A DNA stretch of 64,000 nucleotides, taken from assembly GCA_011799875.1 (NCBI GenBank), contig CM022302.1, positions 179,048,942 to 179,112,941 on the forward strand. Reading direction: 5' to 3'. The position numbers and the translations under genes are program-made. The notes below the pieces were generated by a model. That model was not told the DNA's origin. It saw only the letters and a list, made by a program, of their open reading frames with translations, and did not search any database. Shown in pieces: positions 55,190 through 64,000 of the stretch. Numbering within the stretch: position 1 is the first letter of the stretch; the number at the start of each line of letters is the position of its first letter. Origin of the DNA: Thinopyrum elongatum. Its lineage: Eukaryota; Streptophyta; Magnoliopsida; Poales; Poaceae.

Positions 55190-55968
55190 GAATGTTTGAG
55201 GAAAAGAGAAACCAAGACCTCATGGAATTTCTCAAGAGTATGCAGACAATAGTAGGTCAGAACAATGGCAATGGGGTGCATTCCAAACTGTCTGACTTCT
55301 AGCGCAGAAAACCACCCAGCTTTGGTCAGGCTGTGGATCCTATTGAGGCTGATGACTGGTTAAGAACCATGGAAAAGAAATTGGACATCGCTCGTTGTGA
55401 AGAAGCAGATAAAGTCCCATTTGCCACCCATTATCTCGAAGGCCCGGCAGCCATATGGTGGGATAACACCAAGTTAATGTGGCCTGCTGGAGAAGAGATC
55501 TCCTGGGAGAAATTCAAAGAGCTGTTCCGCAAGTATCATATTCCCACGGGTATCATGAAGGTGAAGCAGAGAGAATTCCTAGCTCTCACACAAGGAAACA
55601 TGTCTGTGGGAGAATACCTAAACAAGTTCAACAACTTGGCCTGGTACTCTCCTCATGATGTGGCTACCGAAGAAAGGAAAATAGACCGGTTCCTCGGAGG
55701 ACTTAATCACGCCCTCCGATGTCAGCTATGCATGTTGGACTTCCCTGATTTCTAGACCTTGGTGAATAAAGCCTTCATCGCCGAACGAGAACACAAGTCT
55801 GGGAATGATGATCGTAAGAGGAAGTTCGAGCCCAAGAAGGACAATAGGGAGCCATATGGGCAAAAGCTGCATAGTTGGCAGTCAGGTTCATCTGAGAACA
55901 AACCTGTGTGGAACAATGGTGGCAACAACAGCAAGCCAGGCAACCAGAGCAAGACCTTCGGCAAGCAG
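55190..55968 (+). pseudogene. Gypsy gag of element B, truncated
   Basis: One frame with stops at 55300 and 55753. The retrotransposon gag domain is clear: DPIEADDWLRTMEKKLDIAR, ATHYLEGPAAIWWD, SWEKFKELFRKYHIP and MSVGEYLNKFNNLAWYSP, then a Lys/Arg/Asn/Gly-rich tail. The zinc knuckle, protease and polymerase that should follow are missing, because the sequence switches at about 55,968 to the end of LTR A. It follows the pre-gag ORF and belongs most simply to element B. Confidence 0.75.
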
Positions 55969-56498
55969 CTAGTCATAGAGCCCCATTCCTTTGATACCAA
56001 TGCATAATTAGTATAGATCTAATGTAAGTCTTGCAAGTACTTTGGATGAGTACTCACGGTTGTTTTGCTACCTCTTTTCCCCTCTACCCGATTGCTGCGA
56101 TCAGATGACGGATCCTAGGAGCCAGCTGACACCACCGATGACTACTACTACTACCCCGAGGGTGCCTACTACTACATGGAGGTCACCGACGACCAGGAGT
56201 AGTTAGGAGGCTCCTAGGCAGGAGGCCTTGCCTTTTCGATCGATGTTGTTGTTTTTGCTAGCCTTCTTAAGGTACACTTGTTTACCTTATGTCTGTACTC
56301 AGATATTGTTGCTTCCGCTGACTCATTTGTATTCGAGCTTATGTATTCGAGCCCTCGAGGCCCCTGGCTTGTAATATAAAGCTTGTATGACTTTAACTTG
56401 TGTCTAGAGTTGTGTTGTGATATCTTCCTGTGAGTCTCTGATCTTGATCATGCACATTTGCATGTATGATTAGTGCATGATTAAGTCGGGGCATCACA
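55969..56498 (+). repeat. Terminal fragment of the 3' LTR of element A
   Basis: About 530 bp homologous to 28805-29334, ending GGGGCATCACA and followed by the target duplication TCATG. The left border is a deletion junction next to truncated gag; CTAGTC and GCAG occur on both sides as microhomology. About 3.7 kb of this LTR is missing. Confidence 0.85.
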
Positions 56499-57658
56499 TC
56501 ATGCTAGTATTCTATGTTAATTATTCGTAATGCATGATTATGACCGTTGTCGCTCTCTGGTTGGTCGCTTTTCAATCTATTTGTTAGCCTTCGCCTGTAC
56601 TAAGCGGGAATGCTGCTTGTACATCCAAATCCTCAAACCAAAGGTTTTTCAGATGAGTCCACCATATCTACCTATATACGGTATTACTCTGCAGTTCCAA
56701 GTAAATTTGCATGTGCCATCTCTAAACCTTCAGAAAATCATCTGTTTTGTATGCCCATACTGCTCATGGAGCGACAGGGGGGCGGTCAGTATCTTCCATG
56801 CTAAGCGGGTTATTCTCACAATGGGTGTTTATTCACTTGTCATTGCACGAGAGCCTGGTAATTCGGATGCCCAGTCCTATAATCAAAAAGAAAAAATATA
56901 ATAAAACAAATTCCCCCGGAAAGTTGAAAGTTTGGAGGGCATCCATGAATTTGGCTAGCCATGGCTTGTGATTGAAAGGTTGAGGGGGAGTAAACTTTAA
57001 CTTTCCGTTTGGGAACCGCCGATAATGTGTTTAGCATGGAAGATATTGAAAATCCTCGGTCATAACATTGACAGGAAAAGCACACCTCTCAAAATTGTAT
57101 TCATCTCTGATTTAAGCTTTGAGCTCTAGCACCTCTGCAAATCTCTGCTTCCCTCCGCGAAGGGCCTATCTATTTACTTTTATTGTTGAGTCATCACCTT
57201 CTCAATTAAGCACTAGTCCTGAGAGCGCTATTGTCATTCTTATGCATCGAGTATAGTTAATGTTGGGTGTGAGCATGACTGGATCTCTTCTACCATGAAT
57301 TACAATGTTTAGTCGCTGCTTGAACTTTAGACGTGCTCTGCACTTATGTTTTGCGGTCTTAGAAAGGGCTAGCGAGATACCATGTTATCATATTATATCA
57401 TGATTATTTTGACAAATTGTTGGCATTTGAGATATGTTATTATTGCTCGCTAGTTGAGTATGCCATTGATATGAGTAAATGTGATTTCTAAGTGTTATCA
57501 TTTACATGGTTGTTCATGATATTTGCTGAAAATTTGGGTGCTATTTAATTTTATATACGGATACAAGAACAAAAGAGTTCGTAAAAGTTTTTCTTTATCA
57601 CTTTCAGTTTATCAACTGAATTGCTTGAGGACAAGCAATGAGTCAAGCTTGGGGGAGT
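56499..57658 (+). mobile_element. 3' internal region of outer element C
   Basis: Continues the sequence interrupted at 25,137: the phrase ATATCCTACTCATG before the element A insertion joins to CATGCTAGTATTC after it. It is non-coding, with stops in all frames. It ends in CAAGCTTGGGGGAG, the polypurine tract before the 3' LTR. Confidence 0.65.
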
Positions 57659-59055
57659 TGATACGTCTGCATCGTATCTACTTTTCCAAACACTTTTGCT
57701 CTTGTTTTGGACTCTAATTTGCATGATTTGAATGAAACTAACCCGGACCGACGTTGTTTTCAGCAGAACTATCATAGTGTTGTTTTTGTGCAGAAATAAA
57801 AGTTCTCGAAATTGGATGAAACTTTCTGGAGATTTTTTATGGAATATATGAAAAATACTGGAACCAAGACCCACCAGAGGGGGCCACCTGTTGCCCACAA
57901 GGCAATAGGGCGTGACCCCTGGGCGCGCCCTGTTACCTTATGGGGCCCACGTGGCTCCGCTGACCCTAATCTCAAGTCTATAAATACTGTCTTCCCGAGA
58001 AAAAAATAAGAGAAGAAGTTTCATCATGTTTTATGATACGGAGCCGCCGACACCTCCTGATCTTCATCGGGAGGGCTAATCTGGAGTCCGTTCAGGGCTC
58101 CGGAGAGGGGGATTCATCGCCATCATCATCAACAACTCTTCTTCATCGCCAATTTCATGACGCTCACCACCGGGAGTGAGTAATTCATTTGTAGGCTTGC
58201 TGGGCGGTGATGGAGTTGGATGAGATTTCTCACATCAATTTGTTAGGGCTTGACCCCCAGTACCCACTATGTTCTGAGATTGATGTTTCTATGACTTTGC
58301 TATGCTTAATGCTTGTCACTAGGGCCCGAGTGTCATGATTTCAGATCTGAACCCTCTATATTTTCATGAATAAATTTGAGTTCTTGATCCTATCTGCTAG
58401 TTATATGCACTTGTTATTGTTCTGATCCGTAGACTCCAAAGTGACAATAGTTGGGATACTCTCCGGGGATGACTGTAATTCGATGAGTCTTCATCATGTG
58501 TTAATGCTTTGTTCTGGTTCTCTATTAAAAGGAGGCTTTAATATCCCTTAGTTTCCTTATGAACCCCGCTGCCACGGGAGTATAGGACAAAAGATGTCAT
58601 GCAAGTTCTTATTATAAGCACGTATGACTACATACGGAATACATGCCTACATTACATTGATGAATTGGAGCTATTTTGCGTCGCTCTAGGTTGTGTCTGT
58701 TACATGATGAATATCATCCAACACAATTATCCATCACTGATCCAATGCCTATGCTTTTCTCATATTGATCTTTGCTAAGTTACTACTATTGCTGCTGCTG
58801 TTACAATCACTACAAAACTGCTATTGTTCCTGTTCCTATTACTATTGCTACTGTTACCACTTCTACCAAACTATCATATTATTCTGCTACTAAACATTTT
58901 GCTGCAGATATTTAGTTCTCCGGGTGTGGTTGAATTGACAACTCAACTGCTAATACTTACAAATATTCTTTGGCTCCCCTTGTGCCGAATCAATAAATTT
59001 GGGTGAAATACTACCCTCAAAGACTATCACGATCCCCTATACTTGTGGGTTATCA
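57659..59055 (+). repeat. 3' LTR of outer element C
   Basis: 1,397 bp, TGATACGTCTGC...GTGGGTTATCA. It carries a TATA box (TATAAATA, 57979-57986) in the setting AAGTCTATAAATACTG. It is the same family as the solo LTR at 35404-36795. GTGTC (59056-59060) is the presumed target duplication; the 5' partner is lost with the 5' end of the element. Confidence 0.85.
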
Positions 59056-59738
59056 GTGTCTGTCAAATCTCGCTGGATAAACCTTCCATCACCTGATCCG
59101 ACTGATGTCGTAGGAGAGGTGAGCATGATCTGGGACTCACTAAGGTTATCATCACCACCGCGGACAGGCGTGCCTTCAACATTTGCTGCTCCACTGTCAT
59201 GCGCTTTGATATTTGCATCGCCTGGGTGCGGGGCGTCATCACCCACTGGCCCACTACCTGTATCGCCTGGGTGTGAGGCATCATGACCCACTGGCCCGCT
59301 ACCTATAGCCACATCCGCGGAACCACTGCCTGAAGCACCAAGAGGATCCTTACTACCACGATAAACAACTTGATATTCTCTATCATCATCATCATCATCA
59401 TCATCTTCGTCATCATCGTCATCGGAGTCAGCGTCAGAATCAATGTCATCGCCATCATGGTACTCATCATCGTTATCTGACTCATCAGCAATATTCTTTC
59501 CAGGGCTTTTTGTTCGCCTGGTACACGATGAATGAGTGGTCCTTGCCATAGTGCGAGCAGCAGAAGAAAGCACATTCAGTTCGGCATCTAGCTGACACGA
59601 GGCATCTGAACAACCTTCATCATCCAAGGAGGTAAATGCGTGCACAAGATCACCAAGTATGTTGGCCATGACAAACGTGAAACGACCCACTATCTGAGTA
59701 GATTTGGCAAGCTTCTGCTCAATAGAAAAAAAATGCAA
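59056..59738 (-). pseudogene. Unidentified acidic protein, interrupted by element C
   Basis: A minus-strand frame from 59738 (MHFFSIEQKLAKSTQIVGRF) to the LTR border at 59056. Its first 80 residues look structured (FVMANILGDLVHAFTSLDDE). A very acidic Asp/Glu/Ser region follows (DSDADSDDDDDEDDDDDDDD), then Gly/Ser/His/Pro repeats based on GPVG(H/D)DA.HPGD. The C-terminus must lie beyond the insertion and is not in the window. I do not recognise the family; a transposon-encoded regulator, such as a MULE/FAR1-related protein, is possible but unsupported. The ATG lies in AT-rich DNA without a clear promoter. Confidence 0.4.
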
Positions 59739-60093
59739 AAAGGATAAAACACATTAAATGACCAGGACTAAAAATTTAGATGGTAAGACAATAGTTACAG
59801 AGAACACACACATGAAAGAAGACACATGATGTAAGTGACATAAGTTACCATCTGAATGCAACACAAGTTATCAAGAGTTCATAGCATAATGATCGGGACT
59901 AAAAAGAATGTATGAATTACATTACAAAATACACATGTAATTACCACATGAATGCAACAAAATTATCAGGATTTAACAACATAAGTTACCATGAAAATAA
60001 AAAATAATTTCTGATGGCATAAGTTCACAACATAATTTATCAAGGTTTTACAACAAGAATTACCACATGAATGCAACAAAGTTATCAGGAGAA
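59739..60093. repeat. AT-rich field of degenerate short repeats
   Basis: TACCACATGAATGCAACAAA(A/G)TTATCAGGA or close variants appear at about 59848, 59941 and 60061. AAGTTACCAT-like phrases lie between them. Such fields can be subterminal repeats of DNA transposons, which would fit the unidentified reverse-strand gene next to it. No element end could be located. Confidence 0.45.
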
Positions 60094-61562
60094 TGAAAGT
60101 GCGTTATATCGACTAGAGGGGGGGTGAATAGGCGATTTTTACAAATTCGTCACTGAGGAATTTCAAGGTGAGGAAATTCCTAAGCAACGAACTACTTAGC
60201 AGCGGAATAAGTACTCAGATGCAAACATAACATGGCATAAGTACAGTCATCATGATGAAATGAAATAGGCACAGAGTACAGGTAGCGTGAAACACAGGAT
60301 AAGCAGGCTGAAGACTAAATGACTGAAGAAATAGAATTGAGGAAATTGAGAAAGTCTTCAGTCAAAGTCTTCACACAGTAACGATCAAGTAAATCAACAC
60401 ATGAATGAGGAAATGAAAGAGTTGAGGAAATAGAACCAGTAGCTCGGTGAAGACAATGATTTGGTAGACCAGTTCCAACTGTTGTGACAGTTGTACGTCT
60501 GGTTGGAGCGGCTAGGTATTTAAACCTGAGGACACACAGTCCCGGACACACAGTCCTCACCGTATTCTCCTTGAGCTAAGGTCACACAGACCTCGCCCAA
60601 TCACTCGTGGTAAGTCTTCAGGTGACTTCCAAACCTTCACAGACTCGGTCACTCGGCGATCCACAATTTTCTCTTGGATGCTCTAGACCATGACGCCTAA
60701 CCGTCTGGAGGATGCACAGTCCTCAAAGGTAACAAGCGTCGGTTCCACACAGGAACAATCTCTTCAGTGATGCTCAATCACTTTGGGTTTTTGGGTTTTT
60801 CCTCACTTGATGATTTTCGCTCAAAGTCCTCGGAGGATGGGATGCTCTAAATGACAAGTGTCAATCTATCTCTCGGAGCAGCCAACCAACTGGTGGTTGT
60901 AGGGGGCAGCTATTTATAGCCTAGGGAGCAGCCCGACATGATAGGACATAAATGCCCTTCAATGATATGACCGTTAGGCGAGTAGGATATTTGGACAGCT
61001 GGCACGTAGCACAGCAACGGTCGGAAATTTGTGTATCAAATTCCTCAGGGCTATCATGTTCCTCACATGTAGGCAATCCGCACTGGCGAATTCCTAACTC
61101 CTCAGTCAGAACAAATTCCTTAGAGAACAGAAGAACTTTGTCTCTGTCACTGAAGAAATTGACTGAACTGTATGAGATTTCCAATGGCTTCACTCGAAAG
61201 GATTGGGTAGGTGTAGGATTTTGAGATGAGCATCACTTGGAAACTTTTCCTTAGTTTTACCTCGACCCCCTTTAACAGTACGGTGTTTCCTATGACTCAA
61301 GAAGAAGAAAATGAAACTACGAAAACAAAAGTCTTCACGCTTCATAATCCTCACATGAATATCAAGTCTTCAGGGTCACACCAATTTCCTCACTTTCAAA
61401 GTCTTCAACTGAAGACATTCATTTTTAGGGGTCGACTTTCATCATAAATAACAAACTCCTCATAGACTTATAGAACCTGTGTACACTCAAAAACGCATTA
61501 GTCCCTTAACCTATAAGTCTTCAATACACCAAAATAACTAAGGGGCACTAGATGCACTTACA
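60094..61562 (-). repeat. 3' LTR of copia element E
   Basis: 1,469 bp in reverse orientation: on the minus strand it starts TGTAAGTGCATCTAGTGCCC and ends ...GATATAACGCACTTTCA. A minus-strand TATAAATA lies at 60911-60918. The polypurine tract follows at 61563-61577 (minus AAAAAGGGGGAGAT). GAGAA (60089-60093) is the candidate target duplication. Confidence 0.75.
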
Positions 61563-61577
61563 ATCTCCCCCTTTTTG

Positions 61578-62085
61578 GTGATTGATGACAATATAAGTTA
61601 AGTTTTCAACGGGGATAAACATATGAAGTGTAAATACTGATAATGAGGAATTTGATTGCAAGATATAGAAGAACTCCCCCTGAAGATGTGCATATTGAGG
61701 ATTTTGCTTTGGATTGCAAATGCACATTGTAGAGTAATATCATGGAGATCTCCCCCTATATCTTGTAATTCATACATGCATTTAACATATGATATGAAGA
61801 ATTTGAAATGCATGATGAAATATGGTGACTGATGTAATTCAGCATGCATGCATTAACATATTGAGGAGATAGCATGCAGAAAAACAGAGCAAAAGTATCA
61901 GACCACCATAGGACTTAAGTTTACAACTCGATCCAACAAATACTTCAGAAGAACGAGAGTTGTAACTTAGCAAAAATTGCCCATATATAGAGACCCGCTT
62001 GAAGACTAACTCAAATTTCTCCCCCTTTGTCATCGAGTGACCAAAAGGGACGAAACATGAGGACTAACGCCCCTGAAGAATATCA
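61578..62085. other. Spacer between polypurine tract and extra ORF of element E
   Basis: Non-coding. CTCCCCCT-type tracts recur at 61673, 61750 and 62020, so the purine-rich motif of the minus strand is repeated here, as also in element D at about 32633 and 32970. Confidence 0.5.
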
Positions 62086-64000
62086 TCATGATGTCGATGG
62101 AGGAGCGCCAGCGTTGTTGGGGTCGTCCGTTGGAGTAGGGCCTGCCGCGGTGTCGTTCAAGTCTTCAGCTTCATCCACTTCGCGCGATGAAGAATATGAA
62201 CTGGCAACAAGTTGAGGAACTTTGACCTTCTTGAACTTCTTCGAAGGTGGCTGAGACCAATCAGAGTCCTGTTGGAATCCCATCTCCTTGAGATCTTCAG
62301 CACTATAAAGATTAGACAGAATAGCCCAAGTGCGGTCAAAGACTTCATGCAAGTAGTAGTGATTCTTCTTCACAGTGTTTTGAGTGACTGTCATGTTCTG
62401 AAGAATTGCACCAAACTGACGCTTGACCCACTTATGATTTCGATCAACTTTCTGATGAAGACTAAGGAGAAGTTCACGATCAGTCATCACACGCGGAGCT
62501 GTGGCTTGAGGATTATGTTCTGAAGCTTTGGCGGCAGAATCTTGTGTTGCAGAGTCATCATTGGTGGAATATGAAGTAGCTTTGCGAAACTATCCATCCA
62601 ATGGACGAGTGCCTTCATCTATAACAGCAGCCTTGCCCTTCCCATCAGCTGAGGAAATAGTCTGTTTGAGGACTTCAATAGGGGGCAAATAGCTGAGATG
62701 ATTTTGAAAGTCAGCCTTATAATGAATTGAAGACCTTGATCTGATGAACTTCATGATCCAGGGAGCATAAGGCTTCAACTCAAAAGGTGACAGAGCAGCA
62801 TTGGCCAAAGTCCCCATGAAGAAATCGTGGTAGTTGATAGGAATACCATGAATGATATTGAACAGCAGATTCTTCATAATGCCAACAACCTCTTCTTCAT
62901 CAGAGTTGTGGCCCTTGATTGGACTAAGGGTTTTGGTCAAAATGCGATAAACTGTCCTTGGCACATAGAGCAATTCCTTGACGAGGAATTTGGTCCTTGG
63001 AGCTTGGCCTGGCTTCAAAGGCTTCATCAGCACTTGCATCAGATGATTGGATAGTTCAGGTTCAACATAGAGAAGCCTAGCACCTTCAGTGGGAGGACTG
63101 ACTGGGACAGCATGAAGCAATTCAGAGACCGGTGCTTTGTAATGAGTATTTTCAGTCATCCAGTCTAGCACCCATGAATTCCCATCTTCAACATTTCCAG
63201 TGATGTGCAGTGTGGCGTAGAATTGAAGAATGAGTTCTTCATTCCAATCGCAGATGTCGGTGCAGAAGTTGAGTAACCCAGCGTCATGAAGAACACTGAG
63301 GACTGGGGTGAAGCAGGGCAGCAATTCCATATCCACATGAGGAATTTGCTCATGATCAAAGATCTTGTCCTTATCAAACAACAGTGAGGAATAGAAGTTC
63401 ATCTGGCTAGCAGTCCAGAAGCGCTTGCGACGAAGTTTAGCAGAGTCATAGGGATTGTAGTCAGTGAAGAATATGTGCTCATTGAAGAAATCTTTAGCAT
63501 TGAACTTCTGCTTCTTGGAGTGAGAGTTCTGCGGCTTGGGCTGAAGGTTTATAGTTGAAGTCTTCACAGCCTCTTGAGGTATAGCCACTAGAGCCACAGG
63601 CTGAGGAATTTCAGTAGCTGTATCAGCAGCAGCCTTGGTCTCCATTTCTTCAGCACTAGCGGCTGGAACTTCTTCAGGAATAGATTGAGGTCCATCAGAG
63701 CCCGTATGAATTTCTTCAGTTGGCACAGGGGACTGAGGAACTTGATGTAGTGGTGTTGTCAGAGGTGAATTGGGGTGATGACTTTCCCAAAAGTCATCAT
63801 TCAGAATAGGAGTTGTAGACCCAATATCCACATCCTCATCTTTATCATCAATTTCCTCAATGCCTGCCTCTTCAGCTGTGAACTGAGGCATGGGCGATGA
63901 TACCAGCGGAGTTGAAGTGATATTGTCCACTTCAATGTCTCCATCCAACTGCTCTGTCGAAGCAGCAGAAGGATCTTCTTTATCAGATTCACTTGGAATT
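62086..64000 (-). pseudogene. Extra ORF of Sire/Maximus-like copia element E, running off the window
   Basis: A minus-strand frame, open at the window edge, with one stop at 62590-62592. The visible 5' part is Glu/Ser/Thr/Pro-rich. The middle (about 63500-62650) is a folded-looking domain with FWTASQMNFYSSLLFDKDKI, NEELILQFYATLHITGN and LKPYAPWIMKFIRSRSSIHY. After the stop the frame ends in MTDRELLLSLHQKVDRNHKW and a Ser/Asp-rich tail. The middle aligns with the extra ORF of element D (for example ILQFYATL and YAPWI.K). The start and pol lie beyond 64,000. With only one stop it is the best-preserved example of this protein here. Confidence 0.75.

Larger units (their letters stand above)
25138..56498 (+). 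mobile_element. Long-LTR gypsy-type element A (Sukkula-like LARD?), carrying other nested elements
   Basis: The 5' LTR begins TGTAACACCCCG at 25138. The 3' LTR fragment ends GGGGCATCACA at 56498. TCATG directly precedes the first (25133-25137) and follows the last (56499-56503). The LTR end at 29334 is followed by TGGTATCAGAGC, the initiator-Met tRNA primer site. The internal region is non-coding where visible (29335-31226), as in large retrotransposon derivatives. The 4.2 kb LTR, the Met primer site and the internal text recall barley/wheat Sukkula; this name is from memory. Everything from 31232 to about 55968 is material nested inside it. Confidence 0.75.

Noticed and set aside
59037..59055. 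C-terminal residues of the acidic reverse-strand frame
   Set aside because: These bases belong to the LTR of element C, so the frame's apparent end is an artefact of the insertion.
1..64000. CRISPR arrays, tRNA or rRNA genes, operons, ribosome-binding sites
   Set aside because: None seen; the window is plant nuclear DNA and the repeats present are tandem or transposon-derived.

Overview
The window looks like plant nuclear DNA from a grass, most likely the wheat/barley tribe (Triticeae). This is inferred from a grass-type NF-YC gene with a long 5'-leader intron, Stowaway MITE ends of the CTCCCTCC type, and stacks of long-LTR retrotransposons with the organisation known from wheat and barley. 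There is no prokaryotic signal, tRNA, rRNA or CRISPR. Species and chromosome cannot be told from the sequence.

Gene island (1-11,530). Two genes look functional. One is a small plant protein of unknown function at 3108-3542 with its own TATA box. The other is an NF-YC transcription factor (CDS 7049-7831; leader exon about 4740-4939; leader intron 4940-7008). The 3' flank of NF-YC is duplicated (8053-8640 and 10804-11530). The spacer between the copies holds a 1.2 kb Helitron-like element, and the area carries several very short LINE-type retroinsertions with 15-17 bp target duplications. Further left are an L1 relic, tandem repeats and a possible solo LTR.

First TE block (11,531-23,411). A Harbinger-like element carries a reverse-strand Myb/SANT plus NAM-associated-type gene. 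It is split by a complete Ty3/gypsy element (11,984-21,642; TSD GGTGT). That element has lost most of pol but keeps a long antisense gene with a visible intron.

Nested block (23,412-59,055). The outer element is an Athila-like gypsy element, C, with a Stowaway MITE in its coding relic. A long-LTR element, A, is inserted in C: its 5' LTR begins at 25,138, its 3' LTR ends at 56,498, and TCATG lies on both sides. Inside A lies a Sire/Maximus-like copia element, D, on the minus strand. D itself carries a solo C-type LTR (TSD GCAGT) and a whole 6.9 kb gypsy-type element (TSD CACTC). It is joined to an L1 fragment, which is cut by another long-LTR element, B. One deletion near 55,968 would account for the missing right-hand parts of B, the L1, D and A.

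Right end (59,056-64,000). This holds an unidentified acidic reverse-strand reading frame interrupted by element C, a short repeat field, and the 3' end of a second Sire/Maximus-like copia element, E, which runs off the window. Element D's extra gene after pol appears to have its own TATA box, leader exon and leader intron. This is the most unusual functional hint in the window.
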